64,000 nucleotides of DNA from Moraxella sp. ZY210820 (GTDB taxonomy: Bacteria > Pseudomonadota > Gammaproteobacteria > Pseudomonadales > Moraxellaceae). Positions 1 through 7,539 of the stretch are shown piece after piece. Position 1 is the first letter of the stretch; each line of letters starts with the position of its first letter. Location of the stretch: positions 1,612,001 to 1,676,000 of the forward strand of contig NZ_CP089978.1 in NCBI RefSeq assembly GCF_030674635.1, written 5' to 3'. A program made the position numbers and the translations under genes. The notes under the pieces were generated by a model. It saw nothing but the letters and a program-made list of their open reading frames with translations, made no database searches and was not told where the DNA came from.

Positions 1-576
1 ACCAATACCCAAAATTCCCGGTGGACACCAACCTGCACCCATTTCAGGAATAGTTTTAAGCACCCAATCCACAATACTATCTGATGGATTTAATAAAGCC
101 AATTTTGATTTATTTTCAGAGCCGCCACCTTTTGCAGCACAAGTTACTTCAACCTTATCTCCTGCGACAATTTCCATATGAATAACTGCTGGCGTATTAT
201 CTTTAGTATTGATACGTTTACCCGCTGGGTCAGCTAAAACTGAGGCACGCAAGGTATTATCAGGGTGATTATAAGCACGGCGTACACCTTCATTAACCAT
301 ATCAGCCACAGTCATGGTACTTTCCCATTGTACGTTCATACCCACTTTTAAGAACACAGTGGCAATACCAGTATCCTGACAAATAGGACGCTTTCCTTCA
401 GCACACATACGACTATTCACTAAAATTTGTGTCATCGCATCTTTAGCTGCTGGGTTTTCTTCCTTTTCTAAGGCTTCAACCAATGCTTCAATATAATCGG
501 TCGGATGATAATAGCTAATAAATTGAAAAGCATCTGCGATGCTTTGAATAAAATCTTCTTGCTTAATAACGGTCAT
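1..576 (-). CDS. fumA: Fumarate hydratase class I, N-terminal part (cut by window edge)
   Basis: The first 192 codons are present, reading out of the window at position 1 and starting at ATG 574-576. Class I fumarases are iron-sulphur enzymes that interconvert fumarate and malate in the TCA cycle. The stretch RPICQDTGIATVF around residue 63 carries the conserved Cys (about C66) that ligates the [4Fe-4S] cluster in this family, and GWCPPGILGIG at the visible end is also typical. Full-length proteins are about 500 residues, so roughly 60 percent is missing. It is transcribed away from the tRNA-Leu gene. Family assignment is firm; the choice of fumA rather than fumB as symbol is conventional. 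Confidence 0.88.
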   Translation of the reverse strand, partial: MTVIKQEDFIQSIADAFQFISYYHPTDYIEALVEALEKEENPAAKDAMTQILVNSRMCAEGKRPICQDTGIATVFLKVGMNVQWESTMTVADMVNEGVRRAYNHPDNTLRASVLADPAGKRINTKDNTPAVIHMEIVAGDKVEVTCAAKGGGSENKSKLALLNPSDSIVDWVLKTIPEMGAGWCPPGILGIG

Positions 577-718
577 AACATTTTCTCACTGACTAAATTT
601 AATATCGTAATGATATTAATTTGGCTGGCTACACATTTTGCCCATTATAATAGAAAATATTGTATTTGTGCGGATTTATTTTGATGGATTTTTAATATTT
701 TAATCACAAGTTCAAAAC

Positions 719-750
719 AAAAAAGCTGAACTTATTGTTCAGCTTTAAAA
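719..750 (-). terminator. Rho-independent terminator after tRNA-Leu
   Basis: On the minus strand AAAGCTGAAC, a short AATAA loop and GTTCAGCTTT form a clean 10-bp stem followed by a T-run. It lies directly 3' of the tRNA-Leu gene. Confidence 0.75.
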
Positions 751-753
751 ATA

Positions 754-840
754 TGGTGCCCGGAGCCAGACTCGAACTGGCACGCCTTTGGGGGCGGGGG
801 ATTTTAAATCCCCTGTGTCTACCTATTTCACCACCCGGGC
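754..840 (-). tRNA. tRNA-Leu (anticodon TAA)
   Basis: The minus strand folds as an 87-nt class II tRNA. The acceptor stem is GCCCGGG with CTCCGGGC(A), the T arm contains GTTCGAGTC, and a long variable arm follows the anticodon stem GGGGA/TCCCC. The seven-base anticodon loop is TTTAAAA, giving anticodon TAA (leucine, UUA codons). The 3' CCA is encoded (TGG at 754-756 on the plus strand). A hairpin terminator follows. Confidence 0.93.
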
Positions 841-965
841 ATGTGATATATATTAAACTTATTTTTTTCTTTTAGCAAGTATTATTTTAAATAAAATCAT
901 TCAGTTGCTTTATTTTTAAACACATCAGCCTATATTGCACATTTTACATACAAAAATACGCATCA

Positions 966-2522
966 TTAGACAATATCAAACATCACTTCACGGCTATGTT
1001 CGTAAAATTCCACACCAATTTGATGAATAATATGACCATCCACACGATATTTATCAGCATAGTTTTTGGCTTGAATTTGATTTAATGCAACTCCACTTGC
1101 TTCATTATGTTCACTACGAATGACCTTAAATTCAAAAATATAGACATGATTGTCAATCATTAAAGTCATATCAACATTGCCACGACTGGTACTATCTTCA
1201 GTAATTGTGGTAAATCCTAAACTCGCAAATAAAGCATAAAACACACTCGCCCAATAACCTTCATAATGAGCAATTTTATTATTACGATGCCAATCATGCG
1301 GAATACTAGCAAAAAAGGCTTTAATGACCTGTTGAACACGCACTAAATCATGTGCTATCACGGCATCATATAATGAACTTTGATAAGTGAGTGTATCATT
1401 TTGATTTGATAAATATTGAAGTAATAAAGATTGAGTTAAACTTTGTTGTACTTCAAGATTAGGAAATTTTAAAGTATAACGTACACTTGGTTTGGTAATC
1501 ACTTTATCAATAGTTAAATATCCTGTTTGGAATAAGAGTGCTATTGCACTAATATCACCCACTTCAAAACTCGACAACACTTGACTGTCAGTAATACCAT
1601 GACGAATTTGCGTAATATCCACTTGTTCATTAATCAACTTATCAATTAAGAAAGTCGCATTGCCTGTTTCAATCCAATAAGGTTTGAATGATTTTTTATT
1701 GCTATTTAAAAACAATAAAATATCAAATGGATTATAAACACTTTCACCTGTCCAATTATAACCATTGTACCAATATTTTAATTCTTTTAAATCAACACCT
1801 TCTAACTCATTCGCAAAGGTATTTTCCAATTCAGCTTGTGTATAACCACATAAATCTGAATAATTTTCTTCAAGCGTAATATCCAATAAATTATTTAAAC
1901 CAGAAAATAAATTAATTTTGCTAAATTTTGACACACCAGTCAGCATCGCAAAACGGATATATTTATCACTATCTTTAATCACGCTATAAAAATCTCGCAT
2001 TTGGTTACGCACCAAAATCGCTTTTTCAGGATTGGATAAATTATCTAAAATCGGTTTATCATATTCATCAATCAAAATCACCACTTTTTGCCCTGTGGTA
2101 TGATAACAATGCTCTATCAATGACTTAAAACGCCCCGTAATGGTTTGTTGTTGATGTTCTAGTTTCCATTGTTGTTCCAATAAATTAAACAAATCCGACA
2201 TTAAAGTAGGAAAATCTGCATTTTCATCCGCCATACCAAAACCAAAACTGATACGAATCACGGGATATTGCCTATCCCAATCCCAATTCTGTTCTGCATA
2301 TAATCCTGTAAATAATGATTTATTGGCAAGAAATAATTCCGCAATGGTATCCAAAGTCAAACTTTTACCAAAACGTCTCGGACGTGATAAAAAAATATAA
2401 TTGCTTTGATTAATCATCTCGATAATTTTTTGCGTTTTATCAACATAATAATAAGCATTATTTTCTCGAATCGTAGAAAATGTTTGAATTCCAATCGGAA
2501 GTTTCTTTTTGACCATCTTCAT
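966..2522 (-). CDS. AAA-ATPase-like protein with C-terminal PD-(D/E)XK nuclease-like domain
   Basis: A 518-residue protein with the two-part layout of the AAA-ATPase_like / PDDEXK_9 family. The N-terminal half has a P-loop variant SRPRRFGKS near residue 48 and a Walker B-like strand VVILIDEYDKPI near residue 150. The C-terminal part has a nuclease-like core, D in VDMTLMI followed by FEFKV (D...ExK), near residue 470. These proteins are abundant, often multicopy and of unknown function; a role in DNA processing or mobile-element biology is only inferred. A GTG three codons upstream is possible, but ATG at 2520-2522 sits behind a GAGTG-like ribosome site. It is a single gene, divergent from queA. 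Confidence 0.75.
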   Translation of the reverse strand: MKMVKKKLPIGIQTFSTIRENNAYYYVDKTQKIIEMINQSNYIFLSRPRRFGKSLTLDTIAELFLANKSLFTGLYAEQNWDWDRQYPVIRISFGFGMADENADFPTLMSDLFNLLEQQWKLEHQQQTITGRFKSLIEHCYHTTGQKVVILIDEYDKPILDNLSNPEKAILVRNQMRDFYSVIKDSDKYIRFAMLTGVSKFSKINLFSGLNNLLDITLEENYSDLCGYTQAELENTFANELEGVDLKELKYWYNGYNWTGESVYNPFDILLFLNSNKKSFKPYWIETGNATFLIDKLINEQVDITQIRHGITDSQVLSSFEVGDISAIALLFQTGYLTIDKVITKPSVRYTLKFPNLEVQQSLTQSLLLQYLSNQNDTLTYQSSLYDAVIAHDLVRVQQVIKAFFASIPHDWHRNNKIAHYEGYWASVFYALFASLGFTTITEDSTSRGNVDMTLMIDNHVYIFEFKVIRSEHNEASGVALNQIQAKNYADKYRVDGHIIHQIGVEFYEHSREVMFDIV

Positions 2523-2623
2523 TAAAATCACTCAATATTTGTACAATGTTATAGGTTGAATTTTAACATTTTACAGCGAAATATGCTAATATGACATATT
2601 ATTTTTTTATACTATTTATTGTT

Positions 2624-3664
2624 ATGTTACAACTTTCTGACTTTAGTTTCGATTTACCTGATGAATTAATCGCACGCTACCCATTGCAACAACGTAGTGC
2701 TTCACGTTTATTACATATTGACGCCAATGGACATTATCAAGATAAACAATTTATTGATATTATTGATTATTTACAAGCAGGCGATGTACTCATTTTAAAC
2801 GATACCAAAGTCATGAAAGCACGCTTAAAAGGCAAACGTGCCTCAGGTGGAGCAGTTGAGATTTTAGTTGAACGTTTGCAAAACTCACGCACTGCTTATT
2901 GTCATATCAAAGCCAGTAATGCACCTAAAGCAGGCACGGAAATTTTTATTGCAGGCATGATTCGCTTAACAGTACAAGGTCGCCACGAAAATTTATTTAT
3001 TGTTGATTTTGATGATGATATTTTAAACGTTTTAGAGCATTTTGGACAATTACCAATTCCACCTTATTTTAACCGTGAAGCAGATGATACCGATAATCAA
3101 CGTTATCAAACTGTATTTCATTCTCCTGAAAAATTAGCAAGTGCTGCTGCTCCAACCGCAAGTTTGCATTTTGATGAACCACTATTAACAAAATTACAAA
3201 ACCAAGGCGTTCAATTTGCTTTTGTTACTCTTCATGTTGGTGCAGGTACATTTATGCCTGTACGCACCACCAATATTCAACAACATATTATGCATAGTGA
3301 ATGGTGTGATGTACCTGAGCAAAGCGTGGAAACCATTTTACACGCTAAAAATAATGGTAAGCGTGTCATTGCCGTAGGTACAACAGCCACTCGAGCAGTA
3401 GAAAGTGCTTATCAAGCACACGGCGGACAACTTAAAGCTTGGTCTGGTGATACACAAATTTTTATTTATCCAAGTTATCAATTTGGCGTAATTGATAGTT
3501 TAATTACCAATTTCCATCTACCTGAATCGACATTGTTAATGTTGGTTTCAGCCCTATCCACACGAGAGCATATTTTACAAGCCTATCATCATGCTATTGA
3601 ACAAAAATATCGTTTCTTTAGTTATGGCGATGCAATGTTAGTTGAAAAATATCATCAAGTCTAA
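2624..3664 (+). CDS. queA: S-adenosylmethionine:tRNA ribosyltransferase-isomerase QueA
   Basis: QueA transfers and isomerises the ribosyl group of SAM onto preQ1 at position 34 of tRNA, making epoxyqueuosine. The 346-residue product begins [20 protein letters not shown] and has the family blocks [25 protein letters not shown] and [16 protein letters not shown] near the C-terminus. An in-frame ATG eleven codons upstream would add a hydrophobic extension not seen in the family, so I start at 2624. No strong Shine-Dalgarno is visible. In many gammaproteobacteria queA precedes tgt; here it stands alone and is closed by a strong hairpin. Confidence 0.95.
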   Translation: MLQLSDFSFDLPDELIARYPLQQRSASRLLHIDANGHYQDKQFIDIIDYLQAGDVLILNDTKVMKARLKGKRASGGAVEILVERLQNSRTAYCHIKASNAPKAGTEIFIAGMIRLTVQGRHENLFIVDFDDDILNVLEHFGQLPIPPYFNREADDTDNQRYQTVFHSPEKLASAAAPTASLHFDEPLLTKLQNQGVQFAFVTLHVGAGTFMPVRTTNIQQHIMHSEWCDVPEQSVETILHAKNNGKRVIAVGTTATRAVESAYQAHGGQLKAWSGDTQIFIYPSYQFGVIDSLITNFHLPESTLLMLVSALSTREHILQAYHHAIEQKYRFFSYGDAMLVEKYHQV

Positions 3665-3672
3665 AAGTAAAA

Positions 3673-3705
3673 ATAAAGGTAAAACCTCATTGATTTTACC
3701 TTTAT
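3673..3705. terminator. Bidirectional terminator between queA and the SIMPL gene
   Basis: ATAAAGGTAAAA and TTTTACCTTTAT form a perfect 12-bp stem around a 9-nt loop, with A/T tracts on both sides. It lies between two convergent genes and can serve both. Confidence 0.8.
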
Positions 3706-3722
3706 CTGTACAACTATGCCTA

Positions 3723-4430
3723 TTATTTAAGCTGAATTTGTCCATGTGCATTCATACTAATGGTACTTTCCCCTACATTCATCTCTTGTGTATCTGCTAT
3801 GGTTTTCTGACGTGCTGATGATGCCATCGCCATCATCGGTACAGCAATATATTGATTGTGCGTATCCACATTAAAACTAACTAAATCATAGCTTGATTTA
3901 TTCCACGCTTGACGAATAAGATTAGCACGATGTTGAAAGTTTTTACTCACTTCTAATAACAATTCATCTTCTACTTTTTTACGCTGTTGTTCAGATACAC
4001 TAAAATTGACATTTTCAAGCTGAAAATGTTGTTGTAATTCAGCAATCAGTTTACTGGTTGCTTCTATATCTTGGCTTTCTAACTGTACATTTGCATAAGC
4101 ACGCCAATCTTTAATTTTGCGATTGTTATCATCATAAATCGGAGTGGTGCTTTGTTGCCCTGTTTTAATTTTTACCGTTGGATATTTCTTTGCTGTTGCT
4201 ATCGCAAAGTTCATCAATTGATTAATTTGATTGGCTAATTCACTTGGAGATTTATGTGTTTTTTCAATCGATAAAGTTGCTTGCATTTCATCATTAGCAA
4301 TTTGACGACTCACACTCGCTTGAATAGAAACCATATTGTACTGCTGTTGAGCAACTTCATGAGCCATGACAGGAGAGTTTAATCCTATCAAGGCTGTAGT
4401 CAATAACATAAATGGAACATGTAAACGCAT
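3723..4430 (-). CDS. SIMPL-domain (DUF541) periplasmic protein
   Basis: A 235-residue protein with a Sec signal peptide (cleavage expected after the Ala of SPVMA, about residue 23). The mature part opens with VSIQASVSRQIANDEMQATLSIEK, typical of the SIMPL/DUF541 family, whose best-studied bacterial member (YggE) is linked to oxidative-stress defence. It has no catalytic motifs that I can see. The RBS GAGA lies 8 nt before ATG 4428-4430. It is a monocistronic gene convergent with queA. Function beyond family membership is unknown. Confidence 0.75.
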   Translation of the reverse strand: MRLHVPFMLLTTALIGLNSPVMAHEVAQQQYNMVSIQASVSRQIANDEMQATLSIEKTHKSPSELANQINQLMNFAIATAKKYPTVKIKTGQQSTTPIYDDNNRKIKDWRAYANVQLESQDIEATSKLIAELQQHFQLENVNFSVSEQQRKKVEDELLLEVSKNFQHRANLIRQAWNKSSYDLVSFNVDTHNQYIAVPMMAMASSARQKTIADTQEMNVGESTISMNAHGQIQLK

Positions 4431-4527
4431 AGTTAATTTCTCTTCTCATAAATTTCACTATTCTAATCCACTATCCAAATAACTGCAAATCTTAGCATAA
4501 ATAATGTGAGTTTGGAGTTTTATAAAA

Positions 4528-4682
4528 TATAACTATTTGATATTCAATAAAATATGAATTACATAGATGAAGGTAAGATGCGTACCACATACCTTTTACA
4601 AGTTTTCATCGAAATGGTGCATCTTGCGTAGCTTTAATCGCTACTCAACCCTACTTATTGTTTTACTTTCAATAGGTTATAT
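4528..4682 (-). repeat. MITE-like palindromic element, copy 1 (degenerate)
   Basis: It carries imperfect terminal inverted repeats: TATAACTATTTGATATT at the left and the complement of TTTCAATAGGTTATA at the right. It encloses the motifs GATGCGTACCACATACC and ATGGTGCATCTTGCGTA. The whole segment matches, in inverted orientation, the better preserved element at 42716-42857. No reading frame is contained. The rest of the 495-bp gap to the TonB receptor gene is AT-rich leader. Confidence 0.65.
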
Positions 4683-4820
4683 AAATCATTAAGCCGAACC
4701 CATATTAAATACAAAAATGTTAAATCTATGAGATACTATAAATTATAAATAATCACATAAAATATTAATATTATCAATATATTACACTTAAATTTTAATC
4801 AATCATTTAAATAAATAAAT

Positions 4821-4839
4821 AATAATTACTATCATTATA
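4821..4839. promoter_or_regulatory. Putative Fur box upstream of the TonB-dependent receptor
   Basis: AATAATTACTATCATTATA matches the 19-bp Fur consensus GATAATGATAATCATTATC at 14 of 19 positions by hand count. It lies about 87 bp before the receptor start, so iron repression of the receptor/peptidase pair is inferred. Confidence 0.5.
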
Positions 4840-4925
4840 TTGTTTATTTAGTTTATTTTTATGTATAATATTCGATAATTCACGATTCATTATTTCCTCT
4901 TACTCCCTTTTATCATGGTTTTATT

Positions 4926-7472
4926 ATGAAAAAACGTCTTATTGCCTTGCTTATTATGCAAATTTTATGCACTGCAAGCTATGCAAATACATCTGAAACT
5001 GCTGTTCAAGCTGAAGACATGACTACAATAGAAGTTATTGCTACGCCATTTAGTCAAAAAATGGGAACACAAACTTTAACTGCTGAACAAATTGCTAAAT
5101 TACCAACCAGAAATGGTTCATTAACTGAACTTTTAAGAAGTAATCCTGCTGTACAATTTTCAAATACTACCAATACCAGTACAGCAGGTGGTGAATTAGA
5201 GCCTGAAACTGTTTCATTTCACGGCGAAAAATTTTATAACAATAACTTTATGATTGATGGCTTATCCAACAATAATAACATCGACCCACTAGCAACCAGT
5301 GGTACAGCAGGTAAATTAGGCGACTTAGTATCGGGCAATAATGCGTGGGATTTACCTGCTGGTGGCGATCAATCATTGTGGATTGACAGTAATTTAATTG
5401 ATTCAGTTGAAGTATTTGATAGTAATATTTCCGCTAAATATGGTAATTTTACAGGTGGTGTAATTGATGCGAAAATTAAAGACCCTGATTTTACACGACC
5501 ATCTGGACGTATTTCTTGGCGTAGTACTCGGGATAGTTGGACCAGTTTTCATATCGATGAAAAAATTCGTGAAAATTTTGAACAAGCTGATTTTATTTAT
5601 TATCAACCTAGATTTACCAAAAATTTCTATTCCGCAAGTTATAACCAACCCTTAACAGACAAAGCAAGTGTATTATTTTCATACAATCGTCAAGAATCTG
5701 AGATTCCAACCTATCAAAGTTGGGCGAATGCTTGGCGTAACCAACAACGTTTAAATGAAACTTATCTCATTAAAGGACTGTATAAATTTGATGGTGGCGA
5801 TACGCTCTCTGCAACCGCAATGTATGCTCCACATTCAACATCAACTTTTAGACGTGGCATTAAAGATGGCGGTTTTGAAAATACAGGGGGTGGGTATCGT
5901 ATTAATATGGATTGGAATCATATTGCTGATTGGGGGAAAGTCAAAACCACGCTTGGTTATCAGCAAGATGAAAATACCGTTATCAATGAAGCTGACCATT
6001 ATTATCCTTGGTATCATCGTTTTGGTACACAAACATCTTCAGTCATTACTTGGGCAACTGGTTTATCATCACCAAGACAACAAACAGGTTTACAAGGTGG
6101 TCATGGTAAATATGCGACTGATAAAAAATCATTTACTGCCAAACAAGATTATGAATTGTCTCCGTTCAATTTATGGGCGAGTGAACATCATCTTAAAGCA
6201 GGTTGGGAATACTATCGTGATGATGTAAAATATCAACGTTTTAACGAGACATCACTTGGCGGTAATATGATTTGGAATACGGCAGTTATCTGCCAAACCA
6301 AAGATGATGGCTGTATCACAGGCGAACAATATAGTGCCGTGCGTTTACTTTATCCTGCTCGTCAAGTATCTGCTCATATGAATCGTTATGCTGGTTATTT
6401 AGAAAATGTTTCTAAATTAGGACGTGTTGAACTCACTTCAGGCGTGCGTATTGCCTATGATGACTTTATGAAAAACACCACAATTTCACCACGTTTCTCA
6501 TTTACTGCTGATATTTTTGACAACGAAAATACTCGCTTATTTGGTGGTTGGAATCGTTATCATTCAAATAGTTTCTATTCATACGCTCTCAAAAAAGGGA
6601 TTAGTACTTATACTCGACAAAATCGTACTCTACATAATGGTACTTTATCTGATTGGGTCGATGGTGCAACTACAGAACGCAGTAACAGTAAATATAGCCA
6701 TGATGTTACAGGTTTAGCAACACCTTATAGCGATGAAATCAATGTTGGTATCGCTCAAAAATTAGGTAATTCACTGTGGACTTTAAAATGGGTTAATCGT
6801 GATTCTAAAAAATCATTTGCTCGCTCGCAAACACGCAATGAAAATGGCGAACAAATCATGGACAATAGCGGTTGGTCTAAATCGGATACTATTTCTTTAA
6901 CAGCCCGTCCACATACACCTATTACTTTTGACAGTATGGATTTAAATTGGTCATTATCTGCTCAATGGTCTAAGCATAAACAAAATACCGCCAATGACTA
7001 TGATACCACCGATGCTCAAGATGAATTAAAAGCCATTCATGAAGGTAAATTGATTAACCGTGAAGATTTACCCGCAATGGATTACAATACTCCTTGGAGT
7101 TTAACTGCCGATATTGATATGACTTTTCCTAAGTTAAATTTAACTTGGGGACACCGCTTAGATTATCGTGCAGGTTATACGGGTTACAGCACCACACAAC
7201 AAGAATGCCCACTTTATGATGCTAATATTTGTGCGGATTATGTAGGACGTGCTACATTGTATGAAAAAACCAAATTTAATGACCATATTAATTACAATAT
7301 GCGTTTTACTTATAAACAACCAACCTTTAAAAATCAAAGCCTAGAATTGACTTTAGATATAAATAATGTTTTCGATAAGAAAATAGCAACTTATCGTGGA
7401 ACTTCAAGTACATCAAGTGTAAGTTACCAAATGGGGCGTAATTTTTGGCTTGGTGTAGCATATAATTTCTAA
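4926..7472 (+). CDS. TonB-dependent outer-membrane receptor
   Basis: An 848-residue protein with a signal peptide (MKKRLIALLIMQILCTASYA, cleavage after residue 20). A TonB-box-like TTIEVIAT lies at residues 33-40, followed by a plug domain (EQIAKLPTRNGSLTELLRSNPAVQ; later FMIDGLSNNNNIDP) and a long barrel ending in an aromatic residue (VAYNF) as outer-membrane barrels do. TonB receptors import iron carriers, cobalamin or other scarce ligands. The next gene, 67 bp downstream, encodes a secreted M16 peptidase. That pairing is known for FusA/FusC (ferredoxin piracy, Pectobacterium) and YddB/PqqL (E. coli). A Fur-like box upstream supports iron control. The ligand cannot be read from the sequence. 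Confidence 0.85.
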   Translation: MKKRLIALLIMQILCTASYANTSETAVQAEDMTTIEVIATPFSQKMGTQTLTAEQIAKLPTRNGSLTELLRSNPAVQFSNTTNTSTAGGELEPETVSFHGEKFYNNNFMIDGLSNNNNIDPLATSGTAGKLGDLVSGNNAWDLPAGGDQSLWIDSNLIDSVEVFDSNISAKYGNFTGGVIDAKIKDPDFTRPSGRISWRSTRDSWTSFHIDEKIRENFEQADFIYYQPRFTKNFYSASYNQPLTDKASVLFSYNRQESEIPTYQSWANAWRNQQRLNETYLIKGLYKFDGGDTLSATAMYAPHSTSTFRRGIKDGGFENTGGGYRINMDWNHIADWGKVKTTLGYQQDENTVINEADHYYPWYHRFGTQTSSVITWATGLSSPRQQTGLQGGHGKYATDKKSFTAKQDYELSPFNLWASEHHLKAGWEYYRDDVKYQRFNETSLGGNMIWNTAVICQTKDDGCITGEQYSAVRLLYPARQVSAHMNRYAGYLENVSKLGRVELTSGVRIAYDDFMKNTTISPRFSFTADIFDNENTRLFGGWNRYHSNSFYSYALKKGISTYTRQNRTLHNGTLSDWVDGATTERSNSKYSHDVTGLATPYSDEINVGIAQKLGNSLWTLKWVNRDSKKSFARSQTRNENGEQIMDNSGWSKSDTISLTARPHTPITFDSMDLNWSLSAQWSKHKQNTANDYDTTDAQDELKAIHEGKLINREDLPAMDYNTPWSLTADIDMTFPKLNLTWGHRLDYRAGYTGYSTTQQECPLYDANICADYVGRATLYEKTKFNDHINYNMRFTYKQPTFKNQSLELTLDINNVFDKKIATYRGTSSTSSVSYQMGRNFWLGVAYNF

Positions 7473-7494
7473 ACTTTTATGCTTGATGATATAT

Positions 7495-7523
7495 AGGCTT
7501 ATTGTAAAATCAATAAGCCTTTG
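7495..7523 (+). terminator. Hairpin between receptor and M16 peptidase genes
   Basis: AGGCTTATTG and CAATAAGCCT form a perfect 10-bp stem around TAAAAT, followed by TTTGATTTAT. The imperfect T-run suggests attenuation rather than a full stop, which would set a lower peptidase to receptor ratio. Confidence 0.5.
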
Positions 7524-7539
7524 ATTTATGAGAATATGA

